64,000 nt of DNA from Plantibacter sp. PA-3-X8 (GCF_003856975.1 NZ_CP033107.1:2604001-2668000); one strand, 5' to 3'; counted from the stretch's first letter, positions 9,084-18,008 are shown. The notes: generated by a model not told the origin, from the letters alone. Made by a program: numbers and translations.

Positions 9084-9572
9084 ATGCGCATCCACATCGC
9101 CACCGATCACGCCGGTCTCGAGCTCAGTCAGTTCCTGCAGGACCACCTGCGCGCAGCCGGTCACGACGTCGTCGACCACGGCCCGGCCGAGTACGACGCG
9201 TTGGACGACTACCCGGCGTTCTGCATCAACGCGGCGAAGGCCGTCGTGCGCGACCAGCAGGCCGGTGTGGACGCCCTCGGCGTGGTGTTCGGCGGCTCGG
9301 GTAACGGCGAGCAGATCGCCGCGAACAAGGTCGTCGGTGTCCGCGCGGCGCTCGTCTGGAACCTCAGCACGGCGCAGCTGGCGCGGCAGCACAACGACGC
9401 CAACGTGATCTCGATCGGTGCGCGTCAGCACAGCACCGACGAGGCGGTGTCGTTCATCGACGCGTTCATCGCCGAGCCGTTCAGCCTCGAGGAACGTCAC
9501 GCCCGCCGGATCGCCCAGCTCGCCGAGTTCGAGGCGACCGGCACCATCGCCGGCAAGCACGTCGACGCCTGA
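9084..9572 (+). CDS. rpiB: Ribose-5-phosphate isomerase B
   Basis: Interconverts ribose 5-phosphate and ribulose 5-phosphate in the pentose phosphate pathway. The 162-residue protein begins with the RpiB motif IATDHAG (Asp8-His9). The enterobacterial catalytic cysteine loop is replaced by FGGSGNGEQ, placing Glu76 where the mycobacterial enzyme uses a glutamate as base. That form is usual in actinobacteria. The ATG is supported by a leaderless -10 box; the next gene follows after about 60 bp. Confidence 0.95.
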   Translation: MRIHIATDHAGLELSQFLQDHLRAAGHDVVDHGPAEYDALDDYPAFCINAAKAVVRDQQAGVDALGVVFGGSGNGEQIAANKVVGVRAALVWNLSTAQLARQHNDANVISIGARQHSTDEAVSFIDAFIAEPFSLEERHARRIAQLAEFEATGTIAGKHVDA

Positions 9573-9634
9573 CGCGTCCTCCACCGCCACCGCGCGGCGC
9601 GCCGGATCGCGCCCCCACCGAGTGAGGAGTCACC

Positions 9635-10636
9635 ATGCCCGAGGGGCACTCCGTCCATCGCATCGCCCGACAGTTCGCTCAGAACTTCGTCGGACACCGG
9701 GTCGCCGTGTCGTCTCCCCAGGGGCGCTTCGCCGAGGGTGCCGCCGTGCTCGACGGACGGACGGTCACCGACGCCAAGGCCGTGGGCAAGCAGATGTTCC
9801 TCGAGTTCGACGACGGACTGTGGTTGCGCGTGCACCTCGGTCTGTACGGCGCCTGGGACTTCGCCGGTGAGATCCGGTCGGACCCGACCATCGCCGCCTC
9901 GAACGGCCGCATGGGGCAGACGAACCAGCGCGGCACGGTGCTCGACGACGACGATGCGCCGATCCACGATGCGGACGGCGAGAACTCCCTGCACAGCATC
10001 GGTGCACCGCGCCGGGCCAGGGTCCGGATGTCCGAGCAGTCGAGCCCGCTCGCCGAGATCGACGAGCGGTTCCCACCCGAACCGGTGGGTCAGGTGCGCG
10101 TGCGGCTGTTGACCGAGACGACCGTGGCGGACCTCCGTGGGCCGACCGCCTGCGAGGTGATCGACGCCGCCGGGGTACAGGCCGTCTTCGATCGGCTCGG
10201 ACCGGATCCACTGCTCGACCCGAGTGCGGAGGCAGGGGAGCGGTTCGTGTCGCGTGCGCACCGCAAGGGTTCCCCGATCGGTCTGCTCCTCATGGATCAG
10301 CAGATCATCAGCGGGATCGGCAACGTCTACCGCGCCGAACTGCTGTTCCGCGCCCGTCTCGATCCGCACCGCACCGGTAAGACGGTCCCCGTCGAGACGC
10401 TTCGCGAGATCTGGCTCGATTGGACGCGGTTGCTCGCGATCGGGGTCGAGACCGGCCAGATGATGACGATGGACGACCTGTCGGCGGCCGACTACCGCCT
10501 CGCGATGGCCAACCGCGCCGATCGCCACTGGGTCTACAAGCGGGAGGGACTGCCGTGCCGGGTCTGCGGGACGAACATCCTCCTCGAGGAGATGGGCGCC
10601 CGCAAGCTGTACTGGTGCCCGAACTGTCAGCGCTGA
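9635..10636 (+). CDS. Fpg/Nei family DNA glycosylase-AP lyase
   Basis: Base-excision repair enzyme of 333 residues. After the initiator Met it starts PEGHSVHR, giving the N-terminal proline nucleophile and the following glutamate. A helix-two-turn-helix region (ISGIGNVYRAELLF) is in the second half, and the last 35 residues form a zinc finger with CRVC and CPNC pairs. The PEGH start and overall length fit the actinobacterial Nei-like proteins better than MutM, so oxidised pyrimidines or single-stranded lesions are the likely substrates. The ATG has a GAGGAG site 8 nt upstream. Confidence 0.92.
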   Translation: MPEGHSVHRIARQFAQNFVGHRVAVSSPQGRFAEGAAVLDGRTVTDAKAVGKQMFLEFDDGLWLRVHLGLYGAWDFAGEIRSDPTIAASNGRMGQTNQRGTVLDDDDAPIHDADGENSLHSIGAPRRARVRMSEQSSPLAEIDERFPPEPVGQVRVRLLTETTVADLRGPTACEVIDAAGVQAVFDRLGPDPLLDPSAEAGERFVSRAHRKGSPIGLLLMDQQIISGIGNVYRAELLFRARLDPHRTGKTVPVETLREIWLDWTRLLAIGVETGQMMTMDDLSAADYRLAMANRADRHWVYKREGLPCRVCGTNILLEEMGARKLYWCPNCQR

Positions 10637-10673
10637 ACCGAACCCGCCTGCCGAACCGACGAGGACCGATGTG

Positions 10674-12227
10674 ATGACCGAGCACCGCCCTGGACCCGAC
10701 GGCGACCTCGTCACGACGATCGCCGACGTCCACCTGTCCGGACCGCGCCGCGGAGGCTCGTCCGATGCCGAACGGGTCGACGTCCTGCTGGAGGACGGCT
10801 CGATCGTGGCGATCCGACCCGCCGACCCCGAGGTTCTGCTTCGCTCTGACCCCGGGGTGTTGGACGGCGGTGGTGGCTTCCTCCTGCCGGGGCTCTGGGA
10901 CCACCACGTGCACTTCACCCAGTGGGCGCGCACGGCCAGGCGCGTCGACCTGTCCTCTGCTGAATCCGCCGCCGAGGCGGTCGAGTTGGTCGCTGAGCGG
11001 ATCGCCCAGGAGGTCGACGGTGACGGCTGGGTCGAGGGCGCGAGGTTCCGGGACGCCCTCTGGCCGGACACGCCGACGTTCGCACTGCTCGACGCGATCG
11101 CCCCGGACCGTGAGGTCGTGCTGGTCAGTGCCGACCTCCACTGCTGTTGGCTGAACAGCGCAGCGCTCCGGGCCACGGGCTTCGCCGACCATCCCACCGG
11201 CCTGTTGCGGGAGGAGGAGTCGTTCGCCGTCCTCAAACAGCTCGACCAGGTCGCCGACGAGCTCTCCGACCGCTGGGTCGACGCCGCCGCCGATCAGGCG
11301 GCATCGCGCGGCGTCGTCGGTGTCGTCGACCTGGAGATGCGCTGGAACGCCGCGGACTGGATCCGTCGGGTCGGGAACGGGACTCGCGCGCTCCGCATCT
11401 CCTTCGGTGTGTACGCCGAGCACCTCGAGCGCGCGATCGACGCCGGGCTCGTGACCGGGGGAGTGCTCGCCGGAACGGACGGCCTGGTGCAGGTCGGCCC
11501 GTTCAAGGTCATCACCGACGGATCTCTCAACACCCGGACGGCCTGCTGCGAAGCGCCCTATCCGGGTTCGGCTCCCGGAACCGACGCGCACGGGATGCTC
11601 AACGTCCCGCCGGAGCGACTCACCGCATTGCTCACCCTGGCGACCGCCAACGGCCTCCACTGCGCGGTGCACGCCATCGGTGACCGCGCCAACACCCTCG
11701 CGCTCGACGCGATCGAGACGACCGGCGCGAGGGGCACGATCGAGCACGCGCAGCTGCTCCGGGCGTCGGACCTGGAGCGGTTCGCGCGGACCGGAACAGC
11801 GGCCAGTGTCCAGCCGGAACACGCGATGGACGATCGGGACATCGCCGAGGTCCACTGGGCCGGGCGCACCGACCGTGCCTTCGTGCTCCGCAGCCTCCTC
11901 GATGCCGGCGCCACGCTCCGGCTTGGTTCCGACGCCCCGGTCGCTCCGCTCGACCCGTGGGTCTCCATCGCCGCCGCCGTGACGCGCAGCCGCGATGGAC
12001 GCGAGGCCTGGCACGGGGAGCAGGCCATCACGGTCGAGGAGGCACTGGCGGCGTCGACCAGAGGAGACGATGACGTGGTGGCCGTCGGCCGCCCCGCCGA
12101 CCTCGTCGTCGTGCCGTTCGACCCGTTCTCCTGCGCACCGGAGGCCCTGCGCACCATGCCGGTCCGTGCGACGATGCTGGGTGGGCGCCTGACGGCCGCT
12201 CCATCCGTCCGCCCGGCCGGGGGATAA
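10674..12227 (+). CDS. Amidohydrolase family protein (YtcJ/Amidohydro_3 type)
   Basis: Metal-dependent hydrolase of 517 residues. The first metal motif is in WDHHVHF (residues about 75-81), further ligands lie in HCAVHAIGDRAN and IEHAQL, and the final aspartate is in LGSDAPVAPLDPW. This order is the Amidohydro_3 pattern of YtcJ-like proteins, whose substrates are mostly unknown (N-substituted or exoenzyme-like amides). A GTG lies one codon earlier at 10671; I chose the ATG because GAGGA sits 8 nt before it. The gene follows the glycosylase after 37 bp and may share its transcript. Confidence 0.88.
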   Translation: MTEHRPGPDGDLVTTIADVHLSGPRRGGSSDAERVDVLLEDGSIVAIRPADPEVLLRSDPGVLDGGGGFLLPGLWDHHVHFTQWARTARRVDLSSAESAAEAVELVAERIAQEVDGDGWVEGARFRDALWPDTPTFALLDAIAPDREVVLVSADLHCCWLNSAALRATGFADHPTGLLREEESFAVLKQLDQVADELSDRWVDAAADQAASRGVVGVVDLEMRWNAADWIRRVGNGTRALRISFGVYAEHLERAIDAGLVTGGVLAGTDGLVQVGPFKVITDGSLNTRTACCEAPYPGSAPGTDAHGMLNVPPERLTALLTLATANGLHCAVHAIGDRANTLALDAIETTGARGTIEHAQLLRASDLERFARTGTAASVQPEHAMDDRDIAEVHWAGRTDRAFVLRSLLDAGATLRLGSDAPVAPLDPWVSIAAAVTRSRDGREAWHGEQAITVEEALAASTRGDDDVVAVGRPADLVVVPFDPFSCAPEALRTMPVRATMLGGRLTAAPSVRPAGG

Positions 12228-12337
12228 CCCCCGATCGGAACGGGGCGTCCACCGGATGCCGTTCGTCGGCGGAGCCGAACAGACTGAGGCGAGCCCGGTG
12301 CGAGAGCCGGGACCGCTCCGTCGAAAGGACCTCCTTC

Positions 12338-13711
12338 ATGACCACCGCCATCGGCCGACAGCTCGACGCGTCGGCGAAGCCCGATCCCTCCACCCGAGGC
12401 GCATGGCGATACGGTCGGCTCTGGCGGGACGTCCCCGGATCGCTCCTGTTCCTGCTGCCCAACCTGCCGATCGTCATCGCCGGCTGCGTCGTCGCCGTGG
12501 TGATCCTCTCCCTCGGCTTCGGGCTCGCGATCCTGGGGGTCGGTCTCCTGATCATCGTCGGCGGCCTCTGGGTGTCGCGGGCGTTCGTGGAGCTCGAGGT
12601 CGCGCGTCTCCGCACGACGGGTCTCCCGCCGATCCGAGGAGGAGCCTGGCGGTCGTCCATCGGGACTGAGACGACACTGGGTGCCGTGCTCGCTCCACTC
12701 GCCGGACCGCGTTGGTGGCTCGCGGCCCTGCACACGGTCATCGTGAACCCGATCGTCGGGGGCATCACCTGGGGGCTGACCATCACCTGGACCGTGGGTG
12801 CCGTCGCCGGCACGACGTACTGGATCTGGGCGGACCGGCTCTCGGCTGGTTCCTCCTCGGGCTTCGCGGAGCTGCTGGCTCCCACGCTGGACCCGTCGGA
12901 CGCGTTGCTCGCCGACAAGCTCTGGAACCTCTCGCTCGGCGTCGTGTTCCTCGTGACGCTTCCGCTGGTCCTCCGGGTGCTGGTGCTGCTGCACCACGCC
13001 ATCGCCTCCGGGCTGTTCGGTGCGCGGCCACAGGAGGAGCTGCGAGCCGAGCTCCTGGCGGAGCGGCGTGCACGCGGTGCCGCCGTCTCGGCTGAGGCGG
13101 GCGCGGTGCGGCGGCTCGAACGGGACATCCACGATGGTCCGCAGCAGCGACTCGTCCGGCTGCAGATGGATCTCGCGGCCGCCGAACGACGCCTCGACAC
13201 GGACCCCGCCTCGGCACGCTCGCTCCTGGGTGAGGCGCGCGCCCAGGCCGCCGAGACGCTCGACGAACTTCGTGCGCTCTCGAAGGGCCTGATGCCGCCA
13301 CTGCTGCAGGACCGCGGCCTCGTCGCCGCACTCGACGACCTCGCCGCGCGGTGTCCGGTGCCGACGAGGACGGAGCTGGCGGTCGTCTCATCGGTGACGC
13401 TGCCTCGTGAGACGGAACGTGGGATCTACTTCATCGTCGCCGAACTCCTGACCAACGTGTCGAAGCATGCGGATGCGCGGCGCGCCGGCGTCGAGGCCCA
13501 CGTGACAGTGGACCAGCAGCTGGGTTCGCGGCTCTCCCTCCGCGTGACCGATGACGGTCGGGGCGGCGTGCACCTGGAACCGGGCCACGGTCTCGAAGGC
13601 CTGACGGAACGCGCGCAGGGCCTCGGCGGGAGACTGGTGATCGAGCCGGCCCCGGTGTGGGACGGCGTCGCACGTGGCAGCGCCGTCTCGATCTCGCTCC
13701 CCGTAGGCTGA
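12338..13711 (+). CDS. Sensor histidine kinase with PF13796-type membrane sensor
   Basis: Membrane kinase of 457 residues. Two long hydrophobic stretches (about 30-75) and a second pair (about 125-220) make up the 'putative sensor' region, followed by a HisKA_3 domain with the phospho-accepting histidine near 265 in RDIHDGPQQR. The ATPase domain follows, with its glycine box in GHGLEGLTERA. It is the cognate partner of the regulator that starts 5 bp downstream. The ATG is preceded by an AAGGA ribosome site. The signal is unknown; related systems often respond to cell-envelope stress (known of the class, not shown here). Confidence 0.92.
   Translation: MTTAIGRQLDASAKPDPSTRGAWRYGRLWRDVPGSLLFLLPNLPIVIAGCVVAVVILSLGFGLAILGVGLLIIVGGLWVSRAFVELEVARLRTTGLPPIRGGAWRSSIGTETTLGAVLAPLAGPRWWLAALHTVIVNPIVGGITWGLTITWTVGAVAGTTYWIWADRLSAGSSSGFAELLAPTLDPSDALLADKLWNLSLGVVFLVTLPLVLRVLVLLHHAIASGLFGARPQEELRAELLAERRARGAAVSAEAGAVRRLERDIHDGPQQRLVRLQMDLAAAERRLDTDPASARSLLGEARAQAAETLDELRALSKGLMPPLLQDRGLVAALDDLAARCPVPTRTELAVVSSVTLPRETERGIYFIVAELLTNVSKHADARRAGVEAHVTVDQQLGSRLSLRVTDDGRGGVHLEPGHGLEGLTERAQGLGGRLVIEPAPVWDGVARGSAVSISLPVG
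13704..13709 (+). promoter_or_regulatory. Leaderless -10 box inside the kinase gene end
   Basis: TAGGCT lies 6 nt before the GTG of the response regulator and overlaps the last kinase codons. The regulator could therefore also be made from its own leaderless transcript. Chance occurrence within coding sequence is possible. Confidence 0.35.
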
Positions 13712-13715
13712 ACGC

Positions 13716-14393
13716 GTGATCAGCCCTGACCGTGCCGGTAGAGGACCGCTCCGCATCGTGATCGCCGAGGATTCGACACTCCTCCGCGAGGGCTTGATGC
13801 GGCTGTTCGACGAGGCCGGCTTCATCACGGTCGCCGCCTACGCCGATGCGGAGGCGCTCCAGCGCGGGCTCGCGGCGGACCGACCGGACCTCATCGTCAT
13901 GGACGTCCGCATGCCGCCCACGTTCCGGGACGAAGGGGTCCGCGCAGCGATAGCGCTGCGCGCCGAGCATCCCGACCTCCCCGTCCTGCTGCTCAGCCAG
14001 TACGTCGAGACCGTCTACGCCCGGGAGCTGCTCGCGGACGGCGGGCGTGGGATCGGTTATCTCCTCAAGGACCGGGTCGCCTCGTTGGAGGAGGTGCAGG
14101 ACGCCATCCACCGGTTGGTCGAGGGAGGGACCGTCCTCGACCCCGACGTGGTCCGCACCCTGTTCGCAGCACAGCGCGACCCGTTGGCCGGCCTGACCCC
14201 ACGTGAGACGGAGGTGCTCTCCGCCATGGCGGAGGGGCGCACGAACACGGCGATCGCCGAACGCCTGCGGGTCGGTGTCGGTGCGGTCGAGAAGCACATC
14301 TCGGCCATCTTCCAGAAGCTCGGTCTCGAGGACTCCGGGAGCGACCACCGACGGGTCCTCGCGGTCCTCGCCCTGCTCCAGCGCAACGATTGA
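13716..14393 (+). CDS. LuxR/NarL-family response regulator
   Basis: Response regulator of 225 residues: receiver domain with Glu18-Asp19, phospho-acceptor Asp63 in IVMDVRMPP and a lysine in YLLKDRV, then a LuxR HTH (LTPRETEVLSAMAEGRTNTA, then GAVEKHI). The GTG lies 5 bp after the kinase stop. It starts about 10 residues before the receiver fold, so a short non-conserved N-terminus is predicted. Confidence 0.93.
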   Translation: MISPDRAGRGPLRIVIAEDSTLLREGLMRLFDEAGFITVAAYADAEALQRGLAADRPDLIVMDVRMPPTFRDEGVRAAIALRAEHPDLPVLLLSQYVETVYARELLADGGRGIGYLLKDRVASLEEVQDAIHRLVEGGTVLDPDVVRTLFAAQRDPLAGLTPRETEVLSAMAEGRTNTAIAERLRVGVGAVEKHISAIFQKLGLEDSGSDHRRVLAVLALLQRND

Positions 14394-14408
14394 TGGGTGA
14401 CACGCGCG

Positions 14409-14442
14409 ACGAAGGGGCAGTCACGGATGACTGCCCCTTCGT
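14409..14442. terminator. Bidirectional terminator between response regulator and dps
   Basis: A perfect 15-bp stem (14409-14423 with 14428-14442) with the 4-nt loop CGGA between two convergent genes. It can serve both strands. Confidence 0.85.
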
Positions 14443-14474
14443 GGGTGACGCTGGCGGGTCGCCCCGCCGGGGTG

Positions 14475-14963
14475 CTACCGGCTGAGGTGGGCGAAGAGGA
14501 ACCAGCGGTCCTTGTCGAGGCCGCGGGCGATCTCGATCGCGATGTCCTGGCTGGTCTGGTCGAGCTCATCGAGCTCGTCGACCGCGGTGTTGACCGAGGC
14601 GGAGGCGGCGTCGATGAGGGCGATGACCTCGGCGATGGTGCGGTCTGACTGCTGGAAGCCCTCGCTCAGCTCGGGCGTGCTGGTCTTCGCGGCAACGGTG
14701 CTGAGGCGTGCGTCGACCGGGAGGCCGAGGGCGACGATGCGCTCTGCGGCGAGGTCGGCCCACTCCTGCGCGTGCTCGACGATGTCGTCGAGCAGCTCGT
14801 GGACACCGATGAAGTTCGCGCCACGCACGTGCCAGTGGGCCTGCTTGCCGTTGACGACGATGGCGGTGAGGTCGACGACGACGGGGCTGAGGAACTGCGC
14901 GGTGCCTGCTGCGACGTCCGGGTTGGCGACGGCCTGCGGAATGGAGGTGGTGATGTCGGTCAT
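14475..14963 (-). CDS. dps: Dps-family ferritin-like DNA-protection protein
   Basis: Predicted mini-ferritin of 162 residues. The ferroxidase signature QAHWHVRGANFIGVHELLD supplies the histidines of one subunit, and the following acidic helix (DIVEHAQEW) supplies further ligands. Dps dodecamers oxidise and store iron with H2O2 and protect DNA. The ATG at 14963 has an AAGGGG site 8 nt upstream; the frame stays open to 15029 but without support. A promoter with -35 CCGCAA and -10 ACGGTA (as read on the plus strand) lies at 15029-15056. Confidence 0.95.
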   Translation of the reverse strand: MTDITTSIPQAVANPDVAAGTAQFLSPVVVDLTAIVVNGKQAHWHVRGANFIGVHELLDDIVEHAQEWADLAAERIVALGLPVDARLSTVAAKTSTPELSEGFQQSDRTIAEVIALIDAASASVNTAVDELDELDQTSQDIAIEIARGLDKDRWFLFAHLSR

Positions 14964-15028
14964 GGTGTTTCCCCTTCGTTGACGAGTGAGGCCCTGGTCG
15001 GGCGGATTCGTCGGTCTGCTTGAATGCA

Positions 15029-15056
15029 ACGGTACTCAGCCGCAGACATTCCGCAA
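15029..15056 (-). promoter_or_regulatory. Candidate promoter of dps
   Basis: On the minus strand TTGCGG (15051-15056) and TACCGT (15029-15034) are 16 bp apart, leaving a leader of about 60 nt. It is the only clear two-box match in this gap. Confidence 0.35.
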
Positions 15057-15165
15057 GGAAGTCGAGGCTCGGCTTACGAAGGGTGCACTCAGCAAGGAAA
15101 GCCTGACCGTACCGGCGATTCACCCCGGAACGACGCGGGTTCCCGTCGGCCGGGGCCGCCTGCGA

Positions 15166-15171
15166 TAGCGT
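15166..15171 (+). promoter_or_regulatory. Leaderless -10 box of the carbonic-anhydrase-like gene
   Basis: TAGCGT, 7 nt before the ATG at 15179. This supports the ATG over the in-frame GTG at 15170, which would overlap the box. Confidence 0.45.
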
Positions 15172-15178
15172 GGCCGGT

Positions 15179-15715
15179 ATGACGCTGCACGGTACGGTCA
15201 GGAAACTCTCAGACGGACGCTCGCCCCGGATCGACCCGAGTGCCTATACGGCGCCGGGCTCCGTGCTGGTGGGCGCCGTCACGCTCGCCGAGGATTCGAG
15301 CGTCTGGTACAACGCCGTCCTCCGCGCGGACTCCGACTCGATCACGCTCGGCACAGGGTCCAACATCCAGGACGGGGTCGCCGTGCACACGGACAGCGGC
15401 CACCCGACGGTCATCGGACGCAACGTCTCCGTCGGGCACAACGCGGTCGTCCACGGCTGCACGGTCGAGGACGACTGCCTCATCGGGATGGGTTCCGTGG
15501 TCCTGAGTGGCGCCGTGATCGGTGCCGGGTCGCTCGTCGCCGGGGGAGCGGTGGTCCTCGAGGGCATGATCGTGCCGCCCGGTTCGCTTGTCGCGGGGGT
15601 CCCGGCCAAGGTGCGGCGGGAGCTGACGGCCGACGAGCGGGAGGCGATCCGACAGAACGCCGCACACTACGTCGCGCTCAGAGCGGTCCACGCCGCAGTC
15701 GTCGACGAAGACTAG
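15179..15715 (+). CDS. Gamma-class carbonic anhydrase-like hexapeptide-repeat protein
   Basis: Left-handed beta-helix protein of 178 residues. Repeats of hexapeptide type run from about residue 12 to 140. The gamma-CA pattern is visible: an arginine in VLRADSDS, NIQDG, a histidine in VAVHTDSGH, and the further histidines of SVGHNAVVHGC that form the inter-subunit zinc site. Homologues act as carbonic anhydrases or as paaY/caiE-like acyl-CoA helpers, so the exact reaction is uncertain. The stop codon shares a CTAG with the stop of the convergent small gene. Confidence 0.85.
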   Translation: MTLHGTVRKLSDGRSPRIDPSAYTAPGSVLVGAVTLAEDSSVWYNAVLRADSDSITLGTGSNIQDGVAVHTDSGHPTVIGRNVSVGHNAVVHGCTVEDDCLIGMGSVVLSGAVIGAGSLVAGGAVVLEGMIVPPGSLVAGVPAKVRRELTADEREAIRQNAAHYVALRAVHAAVVDED

Positions 15716-15903
15716 CGGCGGCGTGCGTCGCGCTTCCTGAGGCGACGCTGCGCGGCGAGCGAGCCGGACAGGCAGACGACGCAGCCGATCATGCAGATGA
15801 GTCCGACGCCGAGTCGCCCGGTCGCGAGTGCGTACACCCCGACGAAGAAGACGAGCGCACCGGCCACCGTCCAGATGTGGGGCCAGATCGCGTCGAGTCG
15901 CAT
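15712..15903 (-). CDS. Small two-helix membrane protein, unknown function
   Basis: A 63-residue protein with two hydrophobic segments (about 9-27 and 31-49) and a basic tail (RRLRKRDARRR), so both ends are probably cytoplasmic. A TAGGCT box 6 nt before the ATG supports the start. It resembles small membrane proteins that accompany many actinobacterial genes, but I recognise no family. Its TAG stop overlaps the TAG of the convergent carbonic-anhydrase-like gene. Confidence 0.7.
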   Translation of the reverse strand: MRLDAIWPHIWTVAGALVFFVGVYALATGRLGVGLICMIGCVVCLSGSLAAQRRLRKRDARRR

Positions 15904-15909
15904 GCGCTC

Positions 15910-15915
15910 AGCCTA
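15910..15915 (-). promoter_or_regulatory. Leaderless -10 box of the 63-residue membrane protein
   Basis: TAGGCT on the minus strand, 6 nt before the ATG at 15903, which makes this short frame much more credible as a gene. Confidence 0.45.
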
Positions 15916-16097
15916 GGGCGTCGCCCATGCGATATCGCCGCCCGGACCTGTCGAAGCGCTCAGCGGCGGGCCTCGCGCTCCGGCGATCCTCTTCCGGTCC
16001 CTGTGCCTGTCGAAGGGCGCGGCGCCAGGAAGTACCTGCGCGGTAGCCGAACCGTCGCGCCTGCCTTCGCGGCGCTGCCTGGTTCTGAGGAATGGAG

Positions 16098-16168
16098 AGG
16101 GGATGACGGGAATCGAACCCGCGTAATCAGTTTGGAAGACTGAGGCTCTACCATTGAGCTACATCCCC
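16098..16168 (-). tRNA. tRNA-Gly (TCC)
   Basis: Cloverleaf read on the minus strand: acceptor GGGGATG pairs with CATCCCC, a D-loop GCTCAATGGTAGAGC, anticodon loop with TCC, and T-arm GGGTTCGATTCCC. It is 71 nt with discriminator U and no encoded CCA. A TAGCAT -10 box lies upstream at 16201-16206. Confidence 0.97.
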
Positions 16169-16200
16169 GAGGCGTCGCAATGCGACGAACTCACCCGGTA

Positions 16201-16206
16201 ATGCTA
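16201..16206 (-). promoter_or_regulatory. -10 box for tRNA-Gly
   Basis: TAGCAT on the minus strand, 32 bp upstream of the mature 5' end. Confidence 0.35.
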
Positions 16207-16294
16207 CTGCATCCCGAGCGCCCATCCGTGCAGCTCCGTGTCCCGAGGCCCGTTCCGCCCCGGAAACCGCACAGGGGCCGCACAGATTCTGGGC

Positions 16295-16300
16295 TAGACT
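16295..16300 (+). promoter_or_regulatory. -10 box for tRNA-Pro
   Basis: TAGACT, about 60 bp before tRNA-Pro. The transcript could continue into tig, since no terminator separates the two. No good -35 box was found. Confidence 0.35.
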
Positions 16301-16361
16301 GACCGAGGCCATTTCGCCCACCGCTCGTCGGTCGGGCCGGCTGGCCGGATTGTCGCCGATC

Positions 16362-16435
16362 CGGGGCGTAGCTCAGCTTGGTAGAGCGCCCGGTTTGGGA
16401 CCGGGAGGTCGCAGGTTCGAATCCTGTCGCCCCGA
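16362..16435 (+). tRNA. tRNA-Pro (TGG)
   Basis: 74-nt cloverleaf: acceptor CGGGGCG pairs with CGCCCCG, D-arm GCTCAGCTTGGTAGAGC, anticodon stem CCCGG/CCGGG around TTTGGGA (anticodon TGG), T-arm CAGGTTCGAATCCTG. Discriminator A, no encoded CCA. It lies 55 bp before the tig start. Confidence 0.97.
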
Positions 16436-16490
16436 CTCCGTTTTGCGTCCTCAACTGAGGCAGAATCCCCGACACAGGAGAAGTAATCAC

Positions 16491-17957
16491 GTGAAGACCA
16501 CGGTCGAGAAGCTGAGCCCCACTCGCGTCAAGCTCGCCATCGCGGTGACGCCCGAGGAGCTCAAGCCGAGCATCACCCACGCCTACGGACACATCGCCGA
16601 GGACATCAACGTCCCCGGCTTCCGTAAGGGCAAGGTGCCACCGGCGATCATCGACCAGCGCGTCGGCAAGGGCGCCGTGATCGAGCACGCCGTCAACGAG
16701 GGCCTCGACGGCTTCTTCCGTAAGGCACTCGAGGAGAACGAACTCCGTCCGCTCGGCCGCCCGCAGGCCGACATCGTCGAGTGGCCGAACGAGAAGGACT
16801 TCTCCGGCGACCTGCTCGTGAACATCGAGGTCGACGTCCGTCCCGAGATCACGCTTCCCGCCTACGAGGGCCTCAAGCTCACCGTCGACGCCCAGGAAGC
16901 CGGCGAAGCCGACGTCCAGGACGAGCTCGACCGCATCCGCGCACGCTTCGGCACGCTCGTGACCGTCGACCGCCCGGCCAAGACGGGCGACTTCGCCCAG
17001 CTCGACCTGGTCGCCAAGATCAACGACGCCGAGGTCGACCGCGCGAGCGGCGTCTCCTACGAGATCGGTTCGGGCGAGCTGCTCACCGGCATCGACGAGG
17101 CACTCGACTCCCTCACCGCCGGTGAGACCACCACCTTCACCTCGCCGCTGCTCGGTGGCGAGCACGAGGGCGAGGATGCCGAGGTCACCGTCACGCTGAC
17201 CGCCGTCAAGGAGCGCGAGCTTCCCGAGGCCGACGACGACTTCGCTCAGATCGCGAGCGAGTTCGACACCATCGACGAGTTCAAGGCGCAGCTGCGCGAG
17301 GTCGTCGAGCGCCAGCAGGTCATCACCCAGGGCCGCGACGCACGCACCGCGCTCGTCGACGCCATGCTCGAGGCCGCGCAGATCCCCGTGCCCGAGAGCG
17401 TCATCGAGGACGAGGTGCACCGTCACCTCGAGGGCGAGAACCGCCTCGAGGACGACGAGCACCGCGCCGAGGTCACCGAGTCCAGCGAGAAGGCGCTGCG
17501 CACGCAGCTCCTCCTCGACGCACTCGCGGAGTCGCTCAACGTCCAGGTGAACCAGAACGAGCTCACCGAGTACCTCATCCAGAGCGCGTCGCAGTACGGC
17601 ATGGAGCCCGGTGAGTTCATCGAGGCACTCGGCCAGCAGGGTCAGATCCCCGCCATGGTCGGCGAGGTCGCCCGCAACAAGGCCATCGCCATCGCGCTCG
17701 GCAAGGCCGAGGTCGTCGACTCCAACGGCAAGCCCGTCGACCTGAGCGACTTCGTCGCCGTGGTCGAGGACGAGGACACCGCCACCGAGACTGCAGCCGA
17801 CGAGACGACCGAGGCTCCGGCCGAGGACGCCGCCGACGAGGCTCCGGCCGAGGCAGAGCCGAAGAAGGCCGCCGCCAAGAAGGCACCTGCGAAGAAGGCG
17901 CCCGCCAAGAAGGCACCGGCCAAGAAGGCCGCTGCCGACGAGGCCGCTGCCGAGTAG
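16491..17957 (+). CDS. tig: Trigger factor, ribosome-bound chaperone and prolyl isomerase
   Basis: 488-residue chaperone that binds the ribosomal exit tunnel near L23 and guards nascent chains. The ribosome-binding signature GFRKGKVPP is at about residues 43-51, the FKBP-type PPIase domain spans about 150-240, and the helical C-domain follows. From about residue 425 the protein has an unusual acidic stretch and then a lysine-alanine-proline repeat tail ([18 protein letters not shown]). GTG at 16491 is chosen for its AGGAG site; the open frame upstream runs through tRNA-Pro and cannot be coding. It begins the protein quality-control block that continues with clpP1-clpP2-clpX. Confidence 0.97.
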   Translation: MKTTVEKLSPTRVKLAIAVTPEELKPSITHAYGHIAEDINVPGFRKGKVPPAIIDQRVGKGAVIEHAVNEGLDGFFRKALEENELRPLGRPQADIVEWPNEKDFSGDLLVNIEVDVRPEITLPAYEGLKLTVDAQEAGEADVQDELDRIRARFGTLVTVDRPAKTGDFAQLDLVAKINDAEVDRASGVSYEIGSGELLTGIDEALDSLTAGETTTFTSPLLGGEHEGEDAEVTVTLTAVKERELPEADDDFAQIASEFDTIDEFKAQLREVVERQQVITQGRDARTALVDAMLEAAQIPVPESVIEDEVHRHLEGENRLEDDEHRAEVTESSEKALRTQLLLDALAESLNVQVNQNELTEYLIQSASQYGMEPGEFIEALGQQGQIPAMVGEVARNKAIAIALGKAEVVDSNGKPVDLSDFVAVVEDEDTATETAADETTEAPAEDAADEAPAEAEPKKAAAKKAPAKKAPAKKAPAKKAAADEAAAE

Positions 17958-17972
17958 GACAGCACCAGCAGT

Positions 17973-18008
17973 GACGACAGGGGCGGAAGCTATTCCGCCC
18001 CTGTCGTC
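17973..18008 (+). terminator. Terminator after tig
   Basis: Perfect 16-bp stem (17973-17988 with 17993-18008), loop GCTA, 15 nt after the tig stop. Confidence 0.85.

Noticed and set aside
14989..15165. Possible small gene in the dps/carbonic-anhydrase-like gap
   Set aside because: Short frames have no ribosome site or conserved look; only the dps promoter and a leaderless box are supported.
16350..16490. Upstream extension of trigger factor
   Set aside because: The codons run through tRNA-Pro; GTG 16491 has AGGAG and matches the family N-terminus.
17860..17940. Short tandem repeats at the end of tig as a CRISPR or satellite
   Set aside because: The period is coding (AAG-rich KKAPA units in frame), with no spacers.
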